Shown here in pieces: positions 32,735-39,542 of a DNA stretch of 41,830 nt. Within the stretch, counting starts at the first letter, position 1. Each line of letters begins with the position of its first letter. Below the pieces are notes generated by a model. The model saw only the letters and a program-made list of their open reading frames with translations. It searched no databases and had not been told where the DNA came from. Source of the stretch: Rhodothermales bacterium (lineage in GTDB: Bacteria > Bacteroidota > Rhodothermia > Rhodothermales > JAHQVL01); the NCBI GenBank assembly GCA_041391505.1, contig JAWKNW010000037.1, forward strand, positions 1-41,830, written 5' to 3'. The position numbers and the translations under genes are program-made.

Positions 32735-34099
32735 ATGCAAAACACACGGATGCGCCTGCTCCTCCTGCTCCTGTTCGCCGCCCCGGCGGCGGCGCAAACC
32801 GTCCCGCCGCTGCGGGAGGACCCGCGCATGTACGATATCGCACAGGCGGCTTCCGCGCAACGCATCGAGCAGGATATACGCCGGCTCGCCGGTTTTGGTA
32901 CCCGCAACACCCTCTCCGACACGCTCTCGGACACCCGCGGCATCGGGGCGGCGCGCCGGTGGGTCAAGGCGGAATTCGACGCCATCGCCGCGGCGTGCGG
33001 CGGATGCCTGGAGGTGACGTACCAGCGCAACCTCGTGCCGGCGGAAGGCAACAGCCGGATTCCCCAGGACACCTGGGTCGTGAACGTCGTCGCGATACAA
33101 CGCGGCGCGCGGTACCCCGACCGCTACGTGATCATGTCGGGCGACATCGACTCCCGGGCGTCGGATGCGACCGACGCCGTGACGGACGCGCCCGGCGCCA
33201 ACGATAATGCGTCGGGGATGGCCGGCGTGCTGGAGGCCGCCCGGTTGCTGAGCCGCTACACCTTCCCCACCAGCATCGTCTATGTCGGGCTGTCCGGCGA
33301 GGAGCAGGGCCTCTACGGAGGGCAGGGCCTCGCCCGGAAGGCCAGGGCGGAGGGATGGGACATCGTCGGCGTGCTCAACAACGACATGATCGGCAATATC
33401 GCCGGCCTCAACGGGGTGATCGACAACCGGTCCTTCCGCATCTTCTCCGAACCGACGCCGGTCACCGAGACCGAGCGGGAGCGGCAGCTGCGCCGGGTGT
33501 ACGGCGGCGAAGTGGACGGCCCCTCGCGCCAGCTCGCCCGATACATCGAGCGGACGACGCGCATCTATCTGCCCGAGATGGAGCCGAAACTGATCTATCG
33601 CCTGGACCGGTTCGGTCGCGGCGGTCATCACCGGCCGTTCAACGACGAAGGGTTCGCCGGCGTACGCATCATGGAGACCAACGAGAACTACACGCGCCAG
33701 CATCAGGACATCCGCGTCGAGGACGGCATCGCATATGGCGATGTCATCGAGGGCGTCGATTTCGAGTACGCGGCCCGGCTCACGGCAGTCAATGCGCTGG
33801 CGCTGGCCTCGCTGGCCTGGGCGCCGCCGCAGCCGGCCGACGTGCGCATCGGCGGGGTCGTCCAGCCCTCGACCACCCTGGCGTGGAGCGCCGTCGACGA
33901 CCCCGACCTCGCCGGCTACCGCATCTACTGGCGCGACACCACGGCGCCCCAGTGGCAGTACAGCCGCTTTGTCGAGCCGGCCACCACCTTCACCCTCGAA
34001 AACGTCGTCATCGACAACTACCTGTTCGGCGTCGCCGCCGTCGGCCGCAACGGGCATGAGAGCGTGGTGGTCTATCCCTCCGGGTTGATCCGGCCGTGA
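32735..34099 (+). CDS. Secreted M28-family metallopeptidase with variant zinc site and FN3 tail
   Basis: 454 residues with a signal peptide (MRLLLLLLFAAPAAAQT). The catalytic domain has the M28 blocks: VIMSGDIDSRASD, where the first zinc ligand of classical M28 (HxD) is replaced by Asp (DxD), GANDNASGMAGVLEAARLL (bridging Asp), VGLSGEEQGLYGG (catalytic Glu pair), GVLNNDMIGNI (Asp) and GGHHRPFNDEGFAGVRIMET (His). The H-to-D change may alter the metal or reduce activity. I believe the DIDSR form occurs in other secreted homologues, so it need not be damage. After residue ~365 comes a fibronectin type III-like domain (TLAWSAVDDPDLAGYRIYWR). It is divergent from the SRPBCC gene. The frame is open upstream to 32300, but the signal peptide fixes the start. 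Confidence 0.85.
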   Translation: MQNTRMRLLLLLLFAAPAAAQTVPPLREDPRMYDIAQAASAQRIEQDIRRLAGFGTRNTLSDTLSDTRGIGAARRWVKAEFDAIAAACGGCLEVTYQRNLVPAEGNSRIPQDTWVVNVVAIQRGARYPDRYVIMSGDIDSRASDATDAVTDAPGANDNASGMAGVLEAARLLSRYTFPTSIVYVGLSGEEQGLYGGQGLARKARAEGWDIVGVLNNDMIGNIAGLNGVIDNRSFRIFSEPTPVTETERERQLRRVYGGEVDGPSRQLARYIERTTRIYLPEMEPKLIYRLDRFGRGGHHRPFNDEGFAGVRIMETNENYTRQHQDIRVEDGIAYGDVIEGVDFEYAARLTAVNALALASLAWAPPQPADVRIGGVVQPSTTLAWSAVDDPDLAGYRIYWRDTTAPQWQYSRFVEPATTFTLENVVIDNYLFGVAAVGRNGHESVVVYPSGLIRP

Positions 34100-34110
34100 G
34101 GAGGCGGGAT

Positions 34111-34125
34111 GCGGGCAAAGCCCGC
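34111..34125. terminator. Short bidirectional hairpin between convergent genes
   Basis: GCGGGC, an AAA loop, and GCCCGC form a 6-bp GC stem 12 bp after the peptidase stop and 21 bp before the stop of the Ntn-hydrolase gene on the other strand. The preceding bases (GCGGGAT GCGGGCA) are two more 7-nt words of the kind described above. No T-tract. Confidence 0.45.
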
Positions 34126-34145
34126 TCCGCTGCGCGATCGAGCGT

Positions 34146-34682
34146 CTACTTTGCGGCCTTCTTTTTTTTGCCGTTGTCCGGACCGGGTTTGCTGATCACG
34201 TTGATCGGGCCTTCGCAATAGATCGAAAGCTCGATGGCGACCTCGACGGCCTCTTTCGGGGTTTTACCGAGGAAGAGGGCGGCGAGAGCGAAGCTCATGC
34301 CGGCGCCGATCGCCTCGTAGGTGGTGATCTCTTCGATAAGCCAGCCCTCGATGTGAAATACCTTGCCGTTGAAGCCCATCAGGTAGACGTTATCGATCCC
34401 GTTCTCGTTGGTTTTGTCCTTTTTCCACGAGACAAACTCCGAGATGAATTCGAGAAAAGCCGACTCGTCGGCCGCGGACGGCTTGTGCGTGCGGCAATAG
34501 AGCTGCATGAGGGCGATCTCCTTGGCCGACCCCACGCCGCCGATCACGAGCCCGTTCTCCTCGAAGAGCTTGGAGAATTTGGAGTTGTCGCTTTTGGTCT
34601 GGGTGAAACCGCGGACGGAGATGGAATCGGAGGCAATTTCGTACCCTCCACTTTCAAGGATTCTGCAGGCGACGACGCTCAT
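34146..34682 (-). CDS. Proteasome/HslV-like Ntn-hydrolase with N-terminal Ser
   Basis: 178 residues. The N-terminus MSVVACRILESGGYEIASDS, then KFSKLFEENGLVIGGVGSAK and, later, EAIGAGMSFALAALFLGKTP and KEAVEVAIELSIYCEGPINV, follow the proteasome beta-subunit/HslV pattern. After Met removal the first residue would be Ser, where HslV has Thr1. Counting from that Ser, Asp18 and Lys34 match the Asp17 and Lys33 of HslV with one inserted residue, so a complete catalytic set is present. Many phage and bacterial proteins of this kind are annotated only as 20S proteasome A/B-like. No HslU, Mpa or other ATPase lies nearby. A 43-residue membrane peptide starts upstream and ends 19 bp before this gene. 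The C-terminus is a Lys-rich tail (GKKKKAAK). Confidence 0.7.
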   Translation of the reverse strand: MSVVACRILESGGYEIASDSISVRGFTQTKSDNSKFSKLFEENGLVIGGVGSAKEIALMQLYCRTHKPSAADESAFLEFISEFVSWKKDKTNENGIDNVYLMGFNGKVFHIEGWLIEEITTYEAIGAGMSFALAALFLGKTPKEAVEVAIELSIYCEGPINVISKPGPDNGKKKKAAK

Positions 34683-34701
34683 ACGTAGCTAGGGGATGGA
34701 A

Positions 34702-34833
34702 TCAGCGGCTGTTCAGTTCGAGGATGACTTCGGCCAGCAACCGGAAAAAGTTAGGCATGATGATGATCAGGAAGATGGCGAACAGCACCATGAGGAGGCA
34801 GCAGCCTTTCAGTACACGGATAAACAGTTGCAT
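34702..34833 (-). CDS. 43-residue single-helix membrane peptide
   Basis: The ATG at 34833 (minus) gives MQLFIRVLKGCCLLMVLFAI, then a hydrophobic helix and a short amphipathic tail FFRLLAEVILELNSR. It has one predicted membrane segment (~residues 10-28) with a Cys pair at its start and a positively charged N-terminus, so N-in orientation is likely. It ends 19 bp before the start of the Ntn-hydrolase gene and lies on the same strand, so the two are probably co-transcribed. No homologue is recognised. A membrane anchor or partner for the hydrolase is a guess based on order only. Confidence 0.55.
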   Translation of the reverse strand: MQLFIRVLKGCCLLMVLFAIFLIIIMPNFFRLLAEVILELNSR

Positions 34834-34942
34834 GGCGATGGGGCGTTTCGGTAAGATAAGTATACAAACGGGCTGACATCGGCCGCCATAAAAAGATGGC
34901 GGGTTTTAGAAGGAGGCGTCACGAGTTCAAGACGAAAAAAGG

Positions 34943-35686
34943 ATGCGTAGACAGACAACAGGGCGTGCGATACTGAACGGGTTGATGCTGGTCCTCGTGC
35001 TGGTGGTCAACGGCATGGCCGGCTCGGGCGCGTTGAGCGGCCGGTCGATCGGCGATATCGCGGTCGACTATCCGACGTATTTTTTGCCGGCAGGTTATGT
35101 GTTTTCCATCTGGGGTCTGATTTATCTGCTGCTGACAGGGTTTGTCGTGTATCAGGCCACGCCCGCCGGCCGCTCCGATCCTTCCGTCGGCCGCGTGGGG
35201 ACGAGCTGGCTGATCAACGGCGCGCTGAACATGGCCTGGCTGGTGGCATTTTCGTACGGCCAGTTCGTGCTCGCGTGGGTGGTGATGCTCGGCCTCTTGC
35301 TGTCGCTGCTCTGGATCGAGATCAACGTCTCCGGCCAGGCCGAAGGCCCGATCGCCCGGTGGCTGGTCGCCCTGCCGTTTCAGGTGTATCTGGCCTGGGT
35401 GTCCGTCGCCACCATCGCCAATACGTCGCAGCTGCTCCGCTATCTCGGATGGGACGGCGGCGCGTTCTGGAGCGTCATCATGATGGCCGTCGCCACGGCG
35501 CTGGCGCTGGCGATGCTGGTCCGCCGCTCGGCGTTCGTATTTCCCCTCGTCGTGGCGTGGGCACTGGCCGGCATCGCGATACGGTATGCCGCCGTGCCGC
35601 TGCTTGTCTATGCCGCGTGGGGGTTTGTCGCGGTGTGTCTGGGGGGGCTGGCCTGGATGGGCACGCACCGGGCGCGGCCGGCCTGA
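34943..35686 (+). CDS. TspO/MBR-related tryptophan-rich membrane protein
   Basis: 247 residues, all membrane: about seven helices. The region YPTYFLPAGYVFSIWGLIYL is the hallmark P-x-G-x-x-F-x-x-x-W segment of TspO/peripheral benzodiazepine receptor-like proteins. SWLINGALNMAWLVAFSYGQ and LPFQVYLAWVSVATIANTSQ match the longer bacterial and plant relatives of the family (about 240-260 residues rather than ~160). Members bind porphyrins or tetrapyrroles, or act as stress sensors, but a function for the long form is not established. The start ATG 34943 has AAAAAAGG directly before it. It is divergent from the small membrane peptide. Confidence 0.8.
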   Translation: MRRQTTGRAILNGLMLVLVLVVNGMAGSGALSGRSIGDIAVDYPTYFLPAGYVFSIWGLIYLLLTGFVVYQATPAGRSDPSVGRVGTSWLINGALNMAWLVAFSYGQFVLAWVVMLGLLLSLLWIEINVSGQAEGPIARWLVALPFQVYLAWVSVATIANTSQLLRYLGWDGGAFWSVIMMAVATALALAMLVRRSAFVFPLVVAWALAGIAIRYAAVPLLVYAAWGFVAVCLGGLAWMGTHRARPA

Positions 35687-35825
35687 TGCGCTGGCTCGTG
35701 GGGCGAGGGACACATCGTGTACGGTTTTCACGCACAGGGGTGCGCGGAATCGGCCGGGTAGCATGCAAGGGCCGGATCGACGTGATTCGAGAAAGGTGCC
35801 ACTCGATCACAAACGCCGAACGACC

Positions 35826-36344
35826 ATGAACGCCATGCCTCAACTCGAACCGCAGGAAGTCGAAGTCCCGCCCGTGATGGCCGCCCAGCTTCCGAGCCAC
35901 AGTCCGACCGCACCCTCGGTGCTGACCCGTACGATGGGCGCAGCCTTCGGCGCGCTCACCGCGTACGTCGAAGAGAATCGCCTCACGCACCTCGGGCCGC
36001 CTCGCGCCTTGTACAAATCGTTCGATCAGCGCGAGACCCAGTTCGTCGTGGCCTTCCCGGTGGCCGCGCCCGACGGGCCGCTGGAGGGCGAACGCGACAT
36101 CAAGGTCGACCGGCTACCCGGCGGCAAGGCCCTGCGCTTCACGCACAAAGGGTCGTACAGAGACCTCCGCAAAACCTATGAGGCCATCTCCTCCTGGATG
36201 GCCGGCGCCGGCCTGCTCGAGTCCCAGGGCGCATGGGCGCGCTACATGCCCGTATGGGAAGAATACCTCAACGATCCGCAGACCACGCCGCAGGAGGAGC
36301 TGATCACCCAGATCTACATCCCCATGGATCACGCGAAGTTGTAG
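35826..36344 (+). CDS. GyrI-like small-molecule-binding domain protein
   Basis: 172 residues. After an N-terminal extension (MNAMPQLEPQEVEVPPVMAA), the domain runs VLTRTMGAAFGALTAYVEEN, GPPRALYKSFDQRETQFVVA, FPVAAPDGPLEGERDIKVDR, LPGGKALRFTHKGSYRDLRK and ends QEELITQIYIPM. This is the GyrI/BmrR-C effector-binding fold (AraC_E_bind) without any DNA-binding domain. Standalone members bind hydrophobic cations or DNA gyrase, and some hydrolyse cyclopropanone-like toxins using a Tyr/Glu pair. Such activity cannot be read here. It ends 640 bp before the next gene, in front of the RNA-rich intergenic region. Confidence 0.85.
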   Translation: MNAMPQLEPQEVEVPPVMAAQLPSHSPTAPSVLTRTMGAAFGALTAYVEENRLTHLGPPRALYKSFDQRETQFVVAFPVAAPDGPLEGERDIKVDRLPGGKALRFTHKGSYRDLRKTYEAISSWMAGAGLLESQGAWARYMPVWEEYLNDPQTTPQEELITQIYIPMDHAKL

Positions 36345-36548
36345 CCCGGGAGTCTCCGGTTGAAGCCTCCCCCGCGTGGCGTCCGAGCCCGATCGGACGC
36401 CTGAAAAGGATCGGTGCAGGTTGAAGGAACCCGCCATCGCCGGCGTCGTAACCCGCTGCGTACCACAGGTACATTCCCGCGGCGTCGGTTGCATAACGGG
36501 GCGGCAATGGACGCGTTTTTCTGTGCCCTGCTATACGGAGGTGATCCT

Positions 36549-36590
36549 ATGTCTGACATGCAGAAGGGAGCCTCTGGTGCGGCCTGCTAG
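36549..36590 (+). CDS. 13-residue ORF with extended Shine-Dalgarno sequence
   Basis: Encodes MSDMQKGASGAAC. The upstream GGAGGTGATCC (36537-36547) is complementary over 11 nt to the 3' end of bacterial 16S rRNA. GGAGG is 7 nt before the ATG, an ideal spacing. Such complementarity is rare in this window, where most genes lack any Shine-Dalgarno sequence. The stop codon lies inside a stem (GGGAGCC 36566-36572 with GGCTCCC 36604-36610), and an intrinsic terminator follows. This could be a leader peptide, a secreted peptide, or a ribosome-binding decoy RNA. No homologue is recognised. Confidence 0.45.
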   Translation: MSDMQKGASGAAC

Positions 36591-36624
36591 CGACAGCTAA
36601 CCGGGCTCCCGGACAGCTTTTGGA

Positions 36625-36660
36625 GGCTCGATCTCGCTTGCCGAGGTCGAGCCTTTTTTT
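36625..36660 (+). terminator. Intrinsic terminator after the 13-residue ORF
   Basis: GGCTCGA (36625-36631) pairs with TCGAGCC (36647-36653), and inner CTCG with CGAG. Seven T residues follow (36654-36660). A strong canonical terminator on the plus strand, with no ordinary gene close upstream; the GyrI-like gene ends 280 bp earlier. Confidence 0.88.
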
Positions 36661-36723
36661 GTGCGATTCAGGCCGATCTCCATGAACTTCCTGTAACGAG
36701 ACGGACAAAACGCCCCTGGCGTC

Positions 36724-36752
36724 TTTACATGATCTTAACAATCGAATATACT
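36724..36752 (+). promoter_or_regulatory. Sigma70-like promoter of an orphan RNA
   Basis: TTTACA (36724-36729), a 17-nt spacer, and TATACT (36747-36752): one mismatch each from TTGACA and TATAAT. The region is locally AT-rich (CTTAACAATCGAATATACTTATT), unlike its surroundings. Transcription would begin near 36758-36760, exactly at the first stem of the RNA below. Confidence 0.6.
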
Positions 36753-36757
36753 TATTG

Positions 36758-36883
36758 TGTTCGCACAGGAGCCCCTTCCGAGCATAAAAGAAATCTGACA
36801 GCGCCTTGCGCGTCATCCTTTGCCTGAGGAAGTGCTGAGACCTTCGCGAACAAGAAGCCCGGGTGGTCCCCCGGGCTTTTTTT
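36758..36883 (+). ncRNA. Orphan structured small RNA (~125 nt)
   Basis: The transcript between promoter and terminator folds by nested pairings. The closing stem is TGTTCGC (36758-36764) with GCGAACA (36846-36852), then AGG (36767-36769) with CCT (36841-36843). Next come AGC (36770-36772) with GCT (36834-36836) and CTTCC (36775-36779) with GGAAG (36828-36832). Inside a large A-rich loop (GAGCATAAAAGAAATC) is a hairpin TGAC-A-GCGC, CTT loop, GCGC-GTCA (36796-36815). The RNA ends in the terminator at 36856-36883. It does not match signatures I know for SRP RNA, tmRNA, RNase P or common riboswitches. A long rod with an internal bubble recalls 6S RNA in outline only. It lies 117 bp before the sulfatase start. 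Confidence 0.6.
36856..36883 (+). terminator. Intrinsic terminator of the orphan RNA
   Basis: AGCCCGGG (36856-36863), a 6-nt loop TGGTCC, CCCGGGCT (36870-36877), and a run of seven T (36877-36883). Classic intrinsic terminator. It ends the structured RNA, and could also act as an attenuator for the sulfatase 117 bp further on. Confidence 0.88.
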
Positions 36884-36999
36884 GTGGGGTCCTGCCGCGG
36901 CGGGCGTTCGGAAAACGGAGTCGACGTTGCGGAATCGGGCCGTATTGCGTAACGTGCGGTCTGTTCGTCGCCCCTACATGTGATCCACCCGTCTCTTTC

Positions 37000-38655
37000 A
37001 TGCTTCGATCATTCCGTATGGTGCTGCTCGCGGCGCTGGTTTTTTCCGCCGGTTGCGCCACGCATACCCCCGAGTCAGCCGCCACGCATCCCGTACAGCA
37101 GCTCGCGTTTCGTCCCAATATTCTGTGGCTGGTGGCCGAAGACCTCAGTCCGATCATCCCCCCCTTCGGAGACTCGACGGTCGTCACTCCCACGCTGAGC
37201 CGGCTCGCCGCGGAGGGTGTTCGCTATACCCACGTATTCTCCCCGTCGGGGGTATGCGCGCCCAGCCGCGCCGCCATCGCGACGGGCATGTACCAGAATC
37301 ACATCGGCGCGATGCACATGCGCACCGGTGGGGATCCACGGTGGTTCCCGCCCGGGCTGATTCCCTATGAGGCGGTCCCGCCGGCGGAGGTGAAAATGCA
37401 CAGCCAGTACCTGCGGGAAGCCGGGTACTACACGACCAACAATGCCAAGGAGGACTATCAGTTCAAAGCTCCGGTTACGGCCTGGGACGAGAGCAGCAAC
37501 CGGGCGCACTGGCGCGACCGCAAGCCCGGGCAGCCGTTTTTCGCCATCTTCAATTTCGGGGTCACCCACGAATCGCAGGTCTGGGCGCGACAGCGCGACT
37601 CCCTCTGGGTGGATGCCGACCTCGACGTTCCGGTACCGCCCTATCTGCCGTCGACCGAGGCGGGGCTGCGCGACATCCGTCAGGTGTATTCCAACATCAA
37701 AACGATGGACTTCCAGGTGGGCGAAGTCCTGAAACAGCTCGAGGCGGACGGCCTGCTGGACAGCACCATCGTCGTCTGGTATGCGGATCACGGCGGCCCG
37801 CTGCCGCGCCAGAAGCGCCTGCTCTACGATTCCGGCATGCGCCTGCCCCTGATCATTCGCTACCCGAACCAGTGGCGCGCCGGCGAGGTGGACGACCGGC
37901 TCATCAGCTTTATCGACTTCAAGCCGACGCTGCTGTCGATGGCCGGCATCGAACCGCCGTCCTACGAGGACGGCCAGGCGTTCGAGGGACCGTATGCCAC
38001 CGAGCCGCCGCGCACGTATGTCCATGGCGCGGCGGACCGGTTCGACGAACAGTACGACATGATCCGCGCCGTGCGGGATCACCGGTTCAAATACCTGCGC
38101 AATTTCCAGCCGGAGAAACCCTACTACCTGCCGGTCGCCTACCGCGAGCAGATGGGGATCATGAAGGAGCTGCTCCGCATGCGCGACGCCGGCGAGCTGA
38201 ACGAATACCAGGCCCAGTGGTTCAGGACCACGAAGGACCCGGAAGAACTCTTCGACACGGAGACGGACCCGTTCGAACTGCATAACCTCGCCGGCGACCC
38301 GGCTTATGCCGACAAGCTGGCCGAACTCCGGGCCGAGTGCGACCGGTGGATGAGCGAAATCCACGACCTCGGGCTCGTGCCCGAGATTGATTTCGTGGAG
38401 TCGATCTGGCCGGGCGGCGTGCAGCCCGAGACGGCGGCGCCGGCAGGACAGTGGGCCGGCACGCAGCTGACGCTCCGCAGCGCGACCGAAGGCGCCAACA
38501 TCGGGTACCAGCTGCTCGCGGCCGACGAGGCCCCCGGCAAGCGCTGGGACGTGTATGTGAAACCCATTGTCGTGCCGGAAGGACACCACGTGGTGGCCCT
38601 CGCACACCGGATCGGGTACAAGCCCAGCGAACAGGTGGAGATCGCCGGCGACTGA
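37000..38655 (+). CDS. Type I sulfatase, N-sulfoglucosamine sulfohydrolase-like lipoprotein
   Basis: 551 residues. MLRSFRMVLLAALVFSAGCA is a lipoprotein signal (SAGC), so it is probably attached to a membrane and faces the periplasm or outside. The sulfatase signature is VCAPSRAAIATGMYQNHIGA, where Cys (C-x-P-S-R) is converted to formylglycine by an FGE-type enzyme. A metal-binding segment PNILWLVAEDLSP replaces the usual DDxx form with ED, as in SgsH-like enzymes. Further blocks are IVVWYADHGGPLPRQKRLLY (second metal site), PLIIRYPNQWRAGEVDDRLI and FIDFKPTLLSMAGI. The last ~90 residues (QLTLRSATEGANIGYQLLAA) form an added beta-sandwich-like domain. The likely substrate is an N- or O-sulfated glycan. 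The frame is open to 36820, but that part crosses the terminator and is rejected. Confidence 0.9.
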   Translation: MLRSFRMVLLAALVFSAGCATHTPESAATHPVQQLAFRPNILWLVAEDLSPIIPPFGDSTVVTPTLSRLAAEGVRYTHVFSPSGVCAPSRAAIATGMYQNHIGAMHMRTGGDPRWFPPGLIPYEAVPPAEVKMHSQYLREAGYYTTNNAKEDYQFKAPVTAWDESSNRAHWRDRKPGQPFFAIFNFGVTHESQVWARQRDSLWVDADLDVPVPPYLPSTEAGLRDIRQVYSNIKTMDFQVGEVLKQLEADGLLDSTIVVWYADHGGPLPRQKRLLYDSGMRLPLIIRYPNQWRAGEVDDRLISFIDFKPTLLSMAGIEPPSYEDGQAFEGPYATEPPRTYVHGAADRFDEQYDMIRAVRDHRFKYLRNFQPEKPYYLPVAYREQMGIMKELLRMRDAGELNEYQAQWFRTTKDPEELFDTETDPFELHNLAGDPAYADKLAELRAECDRWMSEIHDLGLVPEIDFVESIWPGGVQPETAAPAGQWAGTQLTLRSATEGANIGYQLLAADEAPGKRWDVYVKPIVVPEGHHVVALAHRIGYKPSEQVEIAGD

Positions 38656-38772
38656 TGCCGGCATCTCCCGCACCACGTTCATCCTTCGCCCTACAGGGTA
38701 ACCGTATCTCCGCCGCCGGCGTTGCGTACGACGGAATGATCTGTCTGCCAAACGAACCCATGAGGCGGTATC

Positions 38773-39516
38773 ATGACACGGATGCGAAACGGAGGACGCG
38801 CGCTCATTGCAGTCCTGTTGCTGCTAACGGGCGGATGTGATTTTGCCGGCGTCGACCCGGTCGGCAATACCGACTTCATCGCCGCGGAGCCCTTCCGGCT
38901 CACCCTGAGCGCCGACGGCATTGCCGCCCTGCGCGTCGCGGCGATCAATGGCGAGATCACCATCGTGGGCTCCGCCACGGCCGACTCGATCGTCGCAACC
39001 GGGGAGCGCCGCGTCGGGTCGGACAGCCAGGAAGACGCCGAGCGACACCTGCACGACCTCACCGTCAGTCTGCGCCAGCTCAACGACCAGGCGACGCTCG
39101 CCACCGATCAGCCGGATCGCAGCGGGGGACGCGACTATACGGTCGACTACCGGATCGTGATGCCGGCGGCGATGGCGCTCACGTTCGAGCATGTGAACGG
39201 CGACGTGCAGGCGAGCGGCCTCCAGGGCGAGGTGGCGATGTCGCTCGTCAATGGCACGCTCGACGTTGAAACGTCCGTCAAGCCGGCGCGTCCGCTGGAT
39301 CTCAGCGTGGTGAACGGGCAGATCCTGCTCGGCATCCCCGCCTCCACGTCGGCGGATTTCGAGGCCCACGTCGTCAATGGGTCGATCGGCCTGACCAACC
39401 TCCAGTTGGACGATTTCGAGGGCACGACGCGCTCGATGACCGGACGCCTCGGCGGCGGCGGGATTCAGATCGCCCTGGATGTCGTCAACGGGACGATTCT
39501 CGTCCGCGGTCTCTAG
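38773..39516 (+). CDS. DUF4097-type lipoprotein with repeated VNG motifs
   Basis: 247 residues. The N-terminus RALIAVLLLLTGGCDFAGVD is a lipoprotein signal (TGGC). The mature protein is a right-handed beta-helix or stacked-strand fold with repeated units around VNG: RVAAINGEITIVGSAT, FEHVNGDVQASGLQGE, SLVNGTLDVETSV, LSVVNGQILLGIPA, AHVVNGSIGLTNLQ and LDVVNGTILVRGL. This is the DUF4097 (putative adhesin / DUF2807-like) pattern. The role is unknown; members often sit with anti-sigma or envelope stress genes, but none is seen here. It starts 117 bp after the sulfatase and ends 26 bp before the esterase, so the latter pair may be an operon. Confidence 0.82.
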   Translation: MTRMRNGGRALIAVLLLLTGGCDFAGVDPVGNTDFIAAEPFRLTLSADGIAALRVAAINGEITIVGSATADSIVATGERRVGSDSQEDAERHLHDLTVSLRQLNDQATLATDQPDRSGGRDYTVDYRIVMPAAMALTFEHVNGDVQASGLQGEVAMSLVNGTLDVETSVKPARPLDLSVVNGQILLGIPASTSADFEAHVVNGSIGLTNLQLDDFEGTTRSMTGRLGGGGIQIALDVVNGTILVRGL

Positions 39517-39542
39517 GCCGTCGGCTCTTTCCTCGCACACGC

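Larger units (their letters stand above)
36345..36999. other. 655-bp intergenic region with two independent RNA-like units
   Basis: No protein gene of normal size fits here. In order: a 13-residue ORF with an 11-nt Shine-Dalgarno match (36549-36590), a stem-loop spanning it, an intrinsic terminator (36625-36660), a sigma70-like promoter (36724-36752), a structured RNA (36758-36855) and a second intrinsic terminator (36856-36883). The first ~170 bp and the 110 bp before the sulfatase hold nothing I recognise. Confidence 0.6.

Noticed and set aside
36566..36610. tRNA-like fold in the 13-residue ORF region
   Set aside because: It has a 7-bp acceptor-like stem but no T-loop consensus (TTC) and no proper anticodon arm. 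The length between stems is too short.
36758..36855. TPP riboswitch, because of CTGAGA at 36835-36840
   Set aside because: The other conserved TPP segments (such as ACCTGATCTGG and GGGGTGC) are missing, and the next gene is a sulfatase, not thiamin-related.
36758..36883. SRP 4.5S RNA or RNase P
   Set aside because: No GGAAGGAAGCA-type SRP tetraloop domain is present, and the RNA is far too short for RNase P.
37075..38751. Minus-strand open frame of ~558 codons over the sulfatase
   Set aside because: Shadow of the sulfatase; Arg/Val/Gly-rich with no recognisable blocks.
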